Shown here one piece after another: positions 1 to 9,800 of a stretch of DNA of 64,000 nt; within the stretch, counting starts at the first letter, position 1, and each line of letters begins with the position of its first letter. The stretch covers positions 1 through 64,000 of the forward strand of contig CAYVIB010000006.1 of NCBI GenBank assembly GCA_964451365.1. Reading direction: 5' to 3'. Both the position numbers and the translations under genes were made by a program. Source of the stretch: CAYVIB01 sp964451365 (GTDB lineage: Bacteria; Pseudomonadota; Gammaproteobacteria; Pseudomonadales; Cellvibrionaceae). The notes below the pieces were generated by a model. It did not search any database, was not told the DNA's origin, and saw nothing but the letters and a program-made list of their open reading frames with translations.

Positions 1-1
1 T

Positions 2-169
2 GGGACACGACGATGGCTTTACAACGTCATGTTCGCAGCGCACTTCTGTCCGGAATCGGTTGTAAAAGAAGGACAGAAGCTCCGGGATATTCGAAATTTC
101 CTGATCTCAGAGAAAATTGAAAAATTATTGCCTTTCCAACCGGACAAGACCATCTCCTACCGCTATTAA
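2..169 (+). CDS. 3' end of an unrecognised protein (partial at window start)
   Basis: A frame open from the first bases reads 55 codons to a TAA and looks protein-like, with mixed aromatic and charged residues (segments such as RRWLYNVMFAAHF and KLRDIRNFLI, ending in ISYRY). The start lies outside the window. I do not recognise the family. Its last 45 bases overlap the 3' end of the convergent BNR-type gene, a tail-to-tail overlap that compact genomes allow. A chance open frame of this length is possible, so confidence is moderate. Confidence 0.45.
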   Translation, partial: GTRRWLYNVMFAAHFCPESVVKEGQKLRDIRNFLISEKIEKLLPFQPDKTISYRY

Positions 170-2317
170 GGTTCCGGTTGCAGGGTTAAAAGCCGCGCTT
201 CGAAAGTGCTGGTTGGTATGGCTCGATAATTTTTGCCATGTTTTTCCCTGATCCACGGAGCGCAATATCAAACCGTCACGACCAACAATGACAGGATTCC
301 CGGTATCGGGTTCCAACAGCGCCTTGCGCAGCTCCCCGGACTGAACTGGTGTTACCATTTGTTCCCAGCTTCTGCCCGTATCTGTCGAGCGCACCACGGT
401 ACCACCCTGGCCGAATGCCAACAGCGCGCCAGTTTCCGGTTCCGCTACAATACGTCGCAAAGTGTGCAGGGTATGCGACTCAACTTTTTGCCACTGATAA
501 CCCTCTTCGGAGCGCAAGATGATGCCGTTGTGCCCCACGGCGAACAATGTTCCGCTTTTGTCATCGGCAAACGCGCCATACAGATCATTTTTTACCGGCG
601 TTTCCGCCATGTGCCAGTTATCGCCACCGTCGCGACTGATCGCGATAGCGCCCAACTGGCCAACTACCATCACCAGATCGTGTTTTCGGGAGACTGCACC
701 GTGCCAGAGGTTACTGCCACCGGCATCAATAGCGGCCACCTTCCGCCAGCTGGCGCCGTCATCGGAAGAGCGGTAGACGGAGCGATAAAGCACTTCGCAG
801 GTCAATAGCGTCCGCCTCTTTTCATCGACCAGTATTTGGGTAAAGGCCTCGCCTTTTGCAATAGCGCCCTGAAAAACCGGTTGCCAGGTCACGCCGTTGT
901 CCGGCGAACGGATAATACTGCCCGCCGGTCCCGCGGCCAACAATACCCCACTTGTGGAACCCACGATAAGGTCGCGCAAATGCGGCGGTTGATTGGGATG
1001 CGGGTAATCCATTTCGACAAAATTCCAATCGCGTCCATCATTGTCGGAGCGCCAGATTCCGCCCAACTGGCCGACGGCGATAAACGTATCGTTATCGGGA
1101 ATATGCACCACTTCGCGTATATACTGGTCAATGCCCGGTCGTACCAACTCCCAGCCGGACAAGGGTGTTTCCGCATTCTCCAGGCCATTCGCGGTCGCGA
1201 TAAATCCGCCCAACCCGGTCAGCACAAACAAATCCTTTTCCGGCGCATGCAGTAATGTGGTTACGCTACGATTAAGCAGGGACTTCAGTGCACCGCCGTG
1301 CCAACTCGCGCCGCCATCCGTCGAGCGCAGAACGACACCAGAATTGCCAACGGCTAAAAAGGATTTGGATTCGTTGTCGTAAAGTACAGACGATAAAAGA
1401 GGAATATCATCTCCCGGCCAATTGGCGACGTTTGGTGTCGCCAATTGCCAGGTTTTACCACCGTCAGTGGAGCGTGCGATTTCTCCCATTTGGGTTGTAA
1501 GAACAAGCGCCTTATGCGCTGGATCGTAGGCACTGTCAGTAAAATAGCCCGCCGTTGGCAGCTTGTTCAGTTGCCAGGTTTTACCACCATTTTGCGAAAC
1601 CAGAAGACGCCCCAGATCGGCCGTGGCAATTAATGTGTCGCCATGCTGGTGAAAACCGACAATATGTGGAATGTAATTGCCGGTGGTTTGCATATCGTGC
1701 CGGACAATGTGCCAGTTCGCTCCTCCATCATTGGAGCGCCCCGTTGTGCCGTGTTGCGCGGCAAATAAAATGTCCCCTGTCGAGCGTTCGTTAAATAGTG
1801 CAAGTATTTCCAGTTGTGCATCGCTGGTATTGTAGGAAACCAGTCGCCAGTTTTTCCCCTGGTCCACGGAGCGCAGGATGGCATTTTGCGTACCGGCCAC
1901 CAACCATACATCTCCCTCGGCGGCGTGCATTACGGTTTTAAGCCGGGTGGCGGAAAAGTTTGAGCCTTCCGGCACATCGACTGCCGGCAATTGCCAGGAA
2001 CCACCGTCGTCCACGGATCGCAATATTGTTCCCGCATCGCCAACCGCGATCAAAACCTTGCCTTCGGTATCCGAAGCGATGTCGTAAAGCGTATGCGTCA
2101 GGGGTGTTTGCGCGTAGGACCAATCGCTGCCGTTGCCTGATCGCGCAATGGAACCCTGTTCACCCACCAACAGGAAAGTACCGGAACCCGGAAGTACCGT
2201 GCCAGCCATCCATTTGGGATTGAAGACCTCAGCGGAATATTGCGGCACTGGAGGTGGTTTATCACAGGCATTTATTAGAATTGGTAGCAAGCCGATAATG
2301 ACCAGACGAAAAAGCAT
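125..2317 (-). CDS. YCF48/BNR-repeat lipoprotein (sialidase-like beta-propeller)
   Basis: A 730-residue protein. The N-terminus MLFRLVIIGLLPILINAC followed by DKPPP is a lipoprotein signal peptide with lipobox INAC, so the mature protein should be lipidated in the envelope. The body consists of many repeats of the type (I/V)xRSxDxGxxWQ about 45-50 residues apart, the Asp-box/BNR pattern of YCF48-like (photosystem II assembly factor HCF136-like) and sialidase-fold propellers. Known relatives in gammaproteobacteria are often next to RND transporters, but none is visible here. It is third in a minus-strand series after the two coiled-coil genes, separated from them by a REP-like hairpin. No catalytic residues can be assigned, so an assembly or scaffold role is more likely than glycosidase activity. 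The fold call is firm; the function is unknown. Confidence 0.8.
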   Translation of the reverse strand: MLFRLVIIGLLPILINACDKPPPVPQYSAEVFNPKWMAGTVLPGSGTFLLVGEQGSIARSGNGSDWSYAQTPLTHTLYDIASDTEGKVLIAVGDAGTILRSVDDGGSWQLPAVDVPEGSNFSATRLKTVMHAAEGDVWLVAGTQNAILRSVDQGKNWRLVSYNTSDAQLEILALFNERSTGDILFAAQHGTTGRSNDGGANWHIVRHDMQTTGNYIPHIVGFHQHGDTLIATADLGRLLVSQNGGKTWQLNKLPTAGYFTDSAYDPAHKALVLTTQMGEIARSTDGGKTWQLATPNVANWPGDDIPLLSSVLYDNESKSFLAVGNSGVVLRSTDGGASWHGGALKSLLNRSVTTLLHAPEKDLFVLTGLGGFIATANGLENAETPLSGWELVRPGIDQYIREVVHIPDNDTFIAVGQLGGIWRSDNDGRDWNFVEMDYPHPNQPPHLRDLIVGSTSGVLLAAGPAGSIIRSPDNGVTWQPVFQGAIAKGEAFTQILVDEKRRTLLTCEVLYRSVYRSSDDGASWRKVAAIDAGGSNLWHGAVSRKHDLVMVVGQLGAIAISRDGGDNWHMAETPVKNDLYGAFADDKSGTLFAVGHNGIILRSEEGYQWQKVESHTLHTLRRIVAEPETGALLAFGQGGTVVRSTDTGRSWEQMVTPVQSGELRKALLEPDTGNPVIVGRDGLILRSVDQGKTWQKLSSHTNQHFRSAAFNPATGTLIAVGDGLVRLERQ

Positions 2318-2363
2318 TTTACTTTTTTACCTTATTTTGTTTGTTGCGCCCTGCTATTAAAAA

Positions 2364-2405
2364 CGGCGGGTGGCGCCCGAAGTGTCGGGCCATCGCTTAC
2401 CCGCC
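2364..2405. repeat. REP-like hairpin, GGCGGGT family
   Basis: Inverted arms CGGCGGGT and ACCCGCC enclose about 27 bases that contain a nested GGCGCCCGA/TCGGGCC hairpin. It lies between the 316-residue and 730-residue genes. A near-identical arm pair (GGCGGGT...ACCCGCC) occurs at 43983-44008 after nnrS, so this is a dispersed extragenic palindrome. It may attenuate transcription between the two genes. Confidence 0.6.
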
Positions 2406-2415
2406 CCACGGGATT

Positions 2416-3366
2416 TTACAGAACGCCGCGCTCATCCACCTGTTTGCGCAGGTCCGCGATTAATTCCTGGAATTCGGTATTGGTGTAATTTTCCAGCAAT
2501 GTGTATTGATCCATCGGGTAATTGTCGTGGTCCAGGTCCATGCGTATTTCCTGTAAAAAACCGTGCTTGTACCGCTGCGCTGCCATTTCGAGTTTCGACA
2601 GAAGTTCGTTGCGCTGCTCCCCGGTTAGTGGATAATCCTGGTCCAGACCGGAAGTGGCAAGGATTTCCTCGAACGCCTGTTTGTGTCGCAGCTTGGTAAA
2701 TAAAAGCGATTCCTGTTGCGCCCGGTTGAGCGGAAACAAGCCGTTTACGCCGAGCGTATATTGATTAAAATGTTCCTGTTCCCTGTCCGAATCCTTTAAC
2801 AGGGCGTAACGCTGGCTGTTATCGCCATCCAATAAATCCTGAATGCGTTGGTCTATCTCCTCCAGTTCATATTCCAGCTGTGAAATATCGCCCGGCGTCA
2901 GGCCGAGTTCGTCACCGTAGTCCTTTGCATCCTGTATTTTTAATGCCACCTCTTCCCTTTCCAGCATCAATTGATACAACGCCTCGCGGGTGGCGACGTC
3001 GAGCGCAAGATTGGAAAACAGGAAGCGGTACTTGCGGTTCACAATATCGTCCAGGCTTTCATCAAACCGTTCCAGTGCGGGTGGCTCGACTTGCACGGTT
3101 GGTTGCGTGGGAGCATCTTCCACCCTGGCGGTTGAAATGGGTTTGGTACCGCTGGGTGTTTGATGGCGAACGATACTGAATTGCAATTCATCCAGTTGCG
3201 CCTCGTAATTCTCCACCAGCCGCGATGTTTTATCAGCACATTGCCGATTGAGGTGGGCAAGCTGGCTTTTCAGCGAAGAGTGCTGAAGATAAATGGATGC
3301 TGTTATTGCTATCGCCACGACAGACGCGGCGCCAAGTACGACTGTGACTATGTTGGCGTTTTTCAT
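2416..3366 (-). CDS. Membrane-anchored coiled-coil protein, paralogue of the upstream gene
   Basis: A 316-residue protein of unknown function. Residues 7-27 form one transmembrane helix near the N-terminus; the rest is rich in Glu, Gln, Leu and Arg and predicted helical. A Cys follows the membrane segment (NRQCADK). The middle (KYRFLF...LYQLMLEREEVALKI...RYALLKD) matches the same region of the adjacent 177-residue protein, so the two are paralogues. This copy has an extra C-terminal half that repeats the theme (FPLNRAQQ, YPLTGEQRNELL), faintly like the LTxxQ pattern of Spy/CpxP periplasmic chaperones; that resemblance is only suggestive. The ATG begins 2 bases after the upstream stop, so the pair is co-transcribed. 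The topology suggests a periplasmic helical domain. No enzyme motif is seen. Confidence 0.65.
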   Translation of the reverse strand: MKNANIVTVVLGAASVVAIAITASIYLQHSSLKSQLAHLNRQCADKTSRLVENYEAQLDELQFSIVRHQTPSGTKPISTARVEDAPTQPTVQVEPPALERFDESLDDIVNRKYRFLFSNLALDVATREALYQLMLEREEVALKIQDAKDYGDELGLTPGDISQLEYELEEIDQRIQDLLDGDNSQRYALLKDSDREQEHFNQYTLGVNGLFPLNRAQQESLLFTKLRHKQAFEEILATSGLDQDYPLTGEQRNELLSKLEMAAQRYKHGFLQEIRMDLDHDNYPMDQYTLLENYTNTEFQELIADLRKQVDERGVL

Positions 3367-3368
3367 GA

Positions 3369-3902
3369 TTACAGCTCCCTCTCTTTAAGGAATTCGTAGC
3401 GGCTGTAATCCACGGTGTTTTGAAGTGTAGTCCGGATGTTATCTTCAACCGTCGCCAGTTGTTCCCGCAGTTTGGAACTGTCCGCCCCCTCCATCGAGTA
3501 ACCGTCGGCCATAAGGTCCAACGCATTCGCCAGTTGTTCCCGCTTCAACAGCAAACGACGCAGATTTTTTTTCTCCCTGTTATCCAGCTGCGCTGTTTCC
3601 AGCAGGAATTCGTATTTGTGGGTTACCGCCCGGATGCGATGCCCGTGTGAAACGAGCTTGGTTAAATCTGTTTTCGTTCCGGGTGAAGTGGTGACCGAGG
3701 CGGGTTGGAACTGTTCTGGAAGAGTTTGCCTGAGCGCGTCGATTTTTTCCCGATATTGGCTCTCCAGCAGTGCGACACCCTGTTGGCATGTTGCCGTGTC
3801 GGCGGATAGTGCATCCTCGAGCCCACGGTTTTGTTGATGTAAAAAAGCAGCCGACCCTGCCATTGCGACAATTAAAATAATTAATACGGTTTGGATGTTC
3901 AT
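3369..3902 (-). CDS. Membrane-anchored coiled-coil protein (short paralogue)
   Basis: A 177-residue protein with an N-terminal membrane helix (residues 4-20), a Cys shortly after it (TATCQQG) and a helical C-terminal region. The block KYEFLLETAQLDNREKKNL, then LLLKREQLANAL and YEFLKE aligns with the downstream 316-residue protein, so this is a shorter paralogue without the second half. The start is supported by a strong GGGGGA Shine-Dalgarno a few bases upstream of the ATG. It is first in the series with the paralogue and the BNR lipoprotein, suggesting a common envelope role. No function can be assigned from sequence. Confidence 0.65.
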   Translation of the reverse strand: MNIQTVLIILIVAMAGSAAFLHQQNRGLEDALSADTATCQQGVALLESQYREKIDALRQTLPEQFQPASVTTSPGTKTDLTKLVSHGHRIRAVTHKYEFLLETAQLDNREKKNLRRLLLKREQLANALDLMADGYSMEGADSSKLREQLATVEDNIRTTLQNTVDYSRYEFLKEREL

Positions 3903-4029
3903 TGTTCATCCCCCCAGTAAACATTGTTTACATGCGCGCAGCCGGGCCGTGCGCATGTTTTCACAAATGGGTTGGTATTACCGGCACATCCCTGTGCCAA
4001 AACCAAATTAAATCAGGCCTTACCCCAAT

Positions 4030-5478
4030 TTAATAGTTGGTAATACCGGATGATGTACAGCTTTGCCAGTCGCCAATACAAATATCGCCTGCATTGTGCA
4101 AACGGCTGTTGGTAATGCGCGCCGTGCTGTTCGGGCTGTCGCTGCGGAAAATACCCTCGCCCATGTCGGCAATATCGCAATTGCTTACCTCGATATGCAA
4201 CGGGAATGTGGTGCCGCCGTTTTGCCGCAGGAATTTACCCGCCCGCTTGACGATACAGTTATTCACTATCCAGGTCGCATCGTCGTTGGCCTGCAGGAAT
4301 TTATCCGCTGAATCGTAGCCCTCAATATTACTTGCGGTCACGGTGGCGCCATTGGTTGGGTCTTTGATGGTCATGGCGTCCTCACCCACATCCGACCAGT
4401 AGATGTTATCCACGTCCCCACCGTTACGGGTATGAATACCATCTGCGCCGTTGCTGCCGATGTAGACGTTGCGAATCAGGCCCGGGCCGACGCGGAAGAT
4501 CGGATCCTGCCCTTCCGACTGACTACCGTCACCCAGGTCGCCGCCACCATTGTAGGTTCGGCAACCGCCGTCGAAGGTGCCGCCATCTTCCTGCCGGATG
4601 GTGGCGGTGACAACCACCGTGCTGCCGCCAGAACAGGAAGAACCGGTAATACCACCGGAGCTGCTCGAAGAACTGGTTGAAGAGCTGGAGGAACTGGATG
4701 AAGAGCCACCACCCACCGCAACAAACTGCCAGTGCTGGTTGGTACCGCCGGTATCGGTGTACTGCCGGACGTCCGCTCCGTCACTGGTGTTCCATTCCCA
4801 CACATCCAGCGGCATGCCGTTGTGACGCGAGACGATTTTGTAGTAGCCGTCGCCCACGCTGGTGATTTGCCACTGCTGGTTGTTGCCGCCCCAGTAATCC
4901 CACTGGACGATTTCACAGCCGGGCTCGGTGCAGAAGTTGTAGACGTCCATGGACTTGCCACTGTGCGCGGCGCGAATCGAGTAGTACCCGCTGCCCATAC
5001 TGGCAACATCCCACTGCTGGTTGGTGCCACCGCTGTAACTCCACAGCTGGATATTGGCGCCATTGGCCGTGCTGGCACTGGCAACATCAATCGACTTGCC
5101 GCTTAAACGCGAAATAATCTGATAACGGCCGTTACCGCTGAAGCTTCCACCGCTGGTACTGGAAGAACTGGAACTGCTGCTACCGCCACTGGTTGATCCA
5201 CCGCTGGTACTGGCGGCGTAGGAACAATAGCGGGGATCATCCACGCCGATTGACGGAAACAGGGAACGGTCACAGGTAATTGGTCCGGTCAGTGTCGCAT
5301 AAACAAACTGATCGGACTTACCATAGGCCACGGAACGCGTGCCGCTAAACGAACATGTTTCTCCCTCTTTGGCGCATTTGGTATAACCATCTGGGTAGTC
5401 CTTGGCTGCGAAAGTGCTTGCGGACAAGCCCATCACCACCGCCAGAATGCCTAGCTTCAAACATGATTTTACAGACAT
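4030..5478 (-). CDS. Secreted pectate lyase, family PL3, with ricin-type lectin module
   Basis: A 482-residue secreted enzyme expected to cleave polygalacturonate by beta-elimination outside the cell. Order: signal peptide (1-24, cut near FAA); a Cys-containing accessory module (about 26-87; CAKEGETCSFSGTRSVAYG, common at the N-terminus of plant-wall enzymes in this group); Ser/Gly linker; ricin/CBM13-like trefoil (about 115-255) with three QxW-type repeats (TNQQWDV, NNQQWQI, TNQHWQF); a second poly-Ser linker; and the PL3 catalytic domain (about 285-482). PL3 hallmarks seen are ADGIHTRNG, VGEDAMTIK, ADKFLQAN and AGKFLRQNGG. The layout and poly-Ser linkers are typical of Cellvibrio relatives. 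It stands alone, with more than 1 kb of non-coding DNA upstream. Confidence 0.9.
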   Translation of the reverse strand: MSVKSCLKLGILAVVMGLSASTFAAKDYPDGYTKCAKEGETCSFSGTRSVAYGKSDQFVYATLTGPITCDRSLFPSIGVDDPRYCSYAASTSGGSTSGGSSSSSSSSTSGGSFSGNGRYQIISRLSGKSIDVASASTANGANIQLWSYSGGTNQQWDVASMGSGYYSIRAAHSGKSMDVYNFCTEPGCEIVQWDYWGGNNQQWQITSVGDGYYKIVSRHNGMPLDVWEWNTSDGADVRQYTDTGGTNQHWQFVAVGGGSSSSSSSSSTSSSSSSGGITGSSCSGGSTVVVTATIRQEDGGTFDGGCRTYNGGGDLGDGSQSEGQDPIFRVGPGLIRNVYIGSNGADGIHTRNGGDVDNIYWSDVGEDAMTIKDPTNGATVTASNIEGYDSADKFLQANDDATWIVNNCIVKRAGKFLRQNGGTTFPLHIEVSNCDIADMGEGIFRSDSPNSTARITNSRLHNAGDICIGDWQSCTSSGITNY

Positions 5479-6855
5479 GGGTTGTACCCCTCATTTTGAA
5501 ATGTTATTGGGTAGATTTGGAAAGAACCTTTCTTTTCGCTCTAAGAAGCGATGACCAATGTCATTTTTCTTGACTGCAGCAGGCCGATTCTAGATCAGCC
5601 GGCCTGACATTAACAGACTATTGGCATTACCAAATTGATTTTGGCATCTGTTTTTCTGGTTAGGCCAATATTATCTGAACGACGTCACTTTCGCTGCACG
5701 CCCGCAGCCAATAACTGAATGCCGAAAGCTCGCGAATAGTCGATCTAGTACTGCTCCCCTGCGTTCAAAATTCACCGCAATTCCGTGGCCCGAGTGGGGC
5801 CAGCGCGCCCTCGAGTGCCTTACCAACGCCGCCAGGGCAAAAGGGAGCTTGGGAGGTTTTCGTTTGTCAACACCACCTCCGGTGTCCAGGCATAGCCCTG
5901 CTGGAGATAATTGCGATTACCCCGTGATCGCCGCGGAGCTGCCGCAACTCCTTTATGGGAACTGGAACAAGGTTGGTTCCCTCACAGTGCCGCCCCAGGA
6001 CTGTTCGAGCAAGTATTCCTTGCCCAGGATTTCACTCAAATGGGCGAGAAATAACAGCAGCAGGAGAAAGCGTTTTGGCCGGAGCGAAAGGTACTGGCCT
6101 TCGCGCATTGCAATATTGGTGGGAGTAAACTTTCAAAATTAAAGCGGCGGTAAAACTTCACTGATATCGTTGGAAACTTACATGGTTGCATGAACATTCA
6201 GACCCACCAGTTCAATGCAGCGAAATTCATCCAGTATTTCGCAACTGCCCTATCGATCGATGAACCGACAACAGAACCGACAACATGACCGGATTTTCCG
6301 GAAGCGGCCTGCTTGACGTCCCGTGCCTGCGCCTGTTTCTCTGCCGAGTACCGCGATCCGAAAAAACATTCCGCCTGCCGTATCGAGCAAACATTAATGA
6401 TCACGGTTACAGGAGACGCCGTTTCGCCTACAGCTTGCCCGGTAAGTGCCGGAGTCAGTGAAAGGATTAACAGGCCCGGAAGAAATTCAATGCAAATGAA
6501 TATCCAGGATTGTGCCTTTTTTGAAAGTAAATTAGTATACCTTCATACAGCACAATTAAATTGCATTTAAAAGCAATCGTCTTACAAAAATGGCTTCAAC
6601 TAACGAACATGATGATCGTTTTAATACACAGAACAGCTCCAGACACCGGCTGATATCTGAAAAAAATATTTCCAACAACAGCGTCGCAGACTCAACAGCC
6701 GGCTTTTAAGTATCCGCATTATTCTAAAATAATTGCCGAAAACCGCCAAAAGATAAAGGTGGCGGTGCGCTGTTGCTGGCGGGAGTAGCTGTATGAGTAA
6801 AAATTAATAAAAACGTTTGATAACTGCACACACTCATTTAAATATAAATTACCAA
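5479..6855. other. Long region without a convincing gene, upstream of the NRPS operon
   Basis: About 1.4 kb between the pectate lyase start and the first NRPS start. Open frames here are short, lack ribosome-binding sites and do not read like known proteins. A minus-strand stretch (about 6198-6530) reads like a signal peptide followed by a small domain (LLILSLTPALTGQA...) but has no usable start codon, so it may be a gene remnant. A 39-codon plus-strand frame at 6590-6709 is possible but unsupported. The last 300 bases are AT-rich and must contain the NRPS promoter; I could not place it confidently. Confidence 0.5.
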
Positions 6856-9800
6856 ATGAAATCCATAATAGATTTTCTTGCATCTCAATCCCGCTTCAAT
6901 CCGGAAAAAATCGCTTTTACTTTCATCGAGGACAGTGGTGAGGAAAACGGTATAAGTTATAACTGTCTGCACGATGAGACAGAACAGTTTGCTAAAAAAG
7001 TATTAACAGTATCCTCGCCCGGTGACACCGCTTTAATACTTTTGCCGCAGAGCCGGGAGTACGTAATTGCTTTTTTAGGCTGCCTTTATGCGGGAGTCAT
7101 CGCCGTACCGCTCTATCCGCCCCTAAGTGCAAGCCAGTCTCCACGGGTTAGGAACGTCGCGCGCTGCGCGGAAGCATCCCTCGCTATTGTGAACGCTGAG
7201 GTCGCATCCCGGATTGACAAACAACTGGAATCGGTAACACTGCTTGAAGTCGGCGATGCCGGTGAGGAAAAAGAGCCTGTTGCCTTACGTTCTCCCGCTC
7301 CTTCTCAAATCGCGTTTCTGCAGTATACGTCCGGGTCAACCACCGATCCAAAAGGCGTGATGGTCTCGCACACTAACATCATGGCAAACCTGAAAGCCAT
7401 TGAAGAAGCAATTTGCTGTTCGTCCGATGATGTTTTCTGTAATTGGCTTCCCCTCTTTCATGACCTTGGCCTGATAAATACGTTGTTGCTCCCGATATAC
7501 CTTGGTGCGCATTCCGTTATTATGCCGCCGTCTCGCTTTATGAGACGGCCGAGAACCTGGCTTCAGGCCATTTCCGATTACAAGGGTACGGTCTGTGGTT
7601 CGCCGAATTTTGGCTACGATCATTGCACTCAACGAATCAAGGCGGCACAACTTCAAGGGCTGGACTTGTCTTCCTGGAGAGTGGCCTGCAACGCGGCGGA
7701 GCCAATCAACCCAAAGACACTCGAGCAGTTCTCAAATATGTTCGCAACGGCGGGTTTTAAACGGTCTGCTTTTTATCCTTGCTATGGCATGGCGGAGGCA
7801 ACCGTTTTTATTACTGGTGTAAACCCGGCCGTCGATCCTGTTGTCACCGACTTTGACAAGAATCTGCTCGCGGAAAACATCGTCGCTGTTTCGAACAATT
7901 CTCAACAGGCGATATCCCTTGTCGGCTGCGGTACTACCGCGAGAAATCATCACGTTAAAATCGTCGATCCCGAAAAAGGGATAGAACTGGAAGCCGGCCG
8001 CGTTGGCGAAGTATGGTATTGCGGCCCAAGCGTATGCCAGGGGTATTGGGGAAATGACATAAAAACCAGGGAAACTTTCCTGAATACGCTGGCGGGAGAT
8101 GATCGTACGTATCTGCGTACCGGCGATCTGGGGTTTACGCATGGTGGAGAACTTTATATTACAGGCAGGATAAAAGACATCCTCATCATTAACGGGAGGA
8201 ATTATTACCCCCAGGACATTGAGCTTCTCGCACATGAAACCCAAAGCGGACTGGTAAAGGCTGGCGGTGTCGCGTTCGAGAACAATGGAAAAATAGTTTT
8301 AATCCAGGAAGTGGAGAAAAAGTCCATCAGGCTACTGGACTTTGCATCGGTAAGCAGAAAACTTCAAAGCGTCATATACGAACAGTTTGAACTATTGGTT
8401 GAAGATATTCTGTTTATTGAATCGAAAGGCCTGCACAAAACGTCCAGTGGGAAGTTGCAACGCAATTTGACAAAGCAGCTTTATTTATCGCAACAGATCC
8501 CCTTTATATTCGGCTCCAAGTCGGACCGCGCCGCCGCGAACCACTCCGATGTCCATTGTAACGAGATAGCGGGCGAACTGAAACAATGGATAAAAGAGGA
8601 ACTTGAAACGGATCCCCTGGATGAGACCAAACCGCTCCTTGCCATCGGCGTAAATTCCCTTTTTCTCATCAAGCTTGTCGCCGCGGTGAAGGAAAAGTGG
8701 CAGATACAAATTACCGTCAGGGATGTGTTTGAACACCGATCCGTTCGCGAACTCGCGTTATTCATATCAAATTCTCAGTGCGATAGGCAGCAGCGGATTA
8801 CCCGGCGGGAAGGCAATATTCCTCTCTCCCTTTCCAGCGCCCAACAGAGGTTGTGGTTGCTGGACAAACTTGAAGGTGGAAGCTCGCACTACCATCTCTC
8901 GGGCCTGGTTGAAATCGCCGGGGAACTCTCCGTGACCGCCCTGGACGGAACGTTGCGAAGCATTCTCGAGCGTCACGAAAGCCTGCGCACCTGCTTTGTG
9001 GAAGACGAGACGGGCCAACCGTGGCAAATGGTACAAAGCGCCGAGAATTTTGCGATACAGCAGTTCGATGTGTCGACGCTGGAAAACCAGGCTCAACAGG
9101 AGAGATTAGACGACCTTATCGCGCGGGAGACGCAGCGCCCGTTCGAGTTACATTGCGACCTTATGCTGCGGGTGAGCCTGATTCGGCGTGCAAGCAATTT
9201 TCATCTTCTGCTCATTACCATGCATCACATTGCGGCCGATGGCTGGTCGATGTCGATTCTGATCGACGAATTCAACGCGCTGTACGGTGCGTATAGCCAG
9301 GGTCGGGACAATCCCCTGCCGCCGCTGCCGATTCAGTATGCCGATTACGCCCACTGGCAACGCCAGAGCTTGCGAGGCGACCGTTTCGCCGAACAATTAA
9401 AGTACTGGCGGAGCCAACTTGCAGATATTCCGGCACTACACAAACTCCCGCTCGACCATCCCCGCCCGGCTACACCCCGATTTCGCGGCACCGTTCACCG
9501 CAGTCGCCTGCCCGACGCCCTTCGCGCGCGCCTGCGCGCGCAGTGTCAGTCGCGGGAAGCCACTCTTTTCATGGGCTTGCATGCGGCGTTTTCGGTGCTG
9601 TTATCGCGCTACAGCCAGCAACGCGATATCGTGGTAGGCAGCCCGATTGCCAACCGCGAACAAGCCGAAGTGGCCGGCCTGATCGGCTTTTTTGTCAACA
9701 CGCTGGTTTTGCGCAGCGACCTGTCCGGTGAACCGAGCTTTAATCAGTTGCTGGCGCAGAGTAAAAACACGCTGCTGGACGGCTACGCGCATCAAGAAGT

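Noticed and set aside
4577..5106. Long opposite-strand frames over the poly-serine and lectin regions
   Set aside because: Antisense of serine-coding repeats and Gly/Thr-rich modules gives spurious long frames; the pectate lyase explains the DNA.
5849..6142. 97-codon frame in the long gene-free leader
   Set aside because: Composition rich in Pro/Ser/Arg without a Shine-Dalgarno or domain pattern; looks like chance.
6590..6709. 39-codon plus-strand frame just upstream of the NRPS operon
   Set aside because: No ribosome-binding site, low-complexity polar composition and no recognisable similarity; kept only as a possibility in the intergenic entry.
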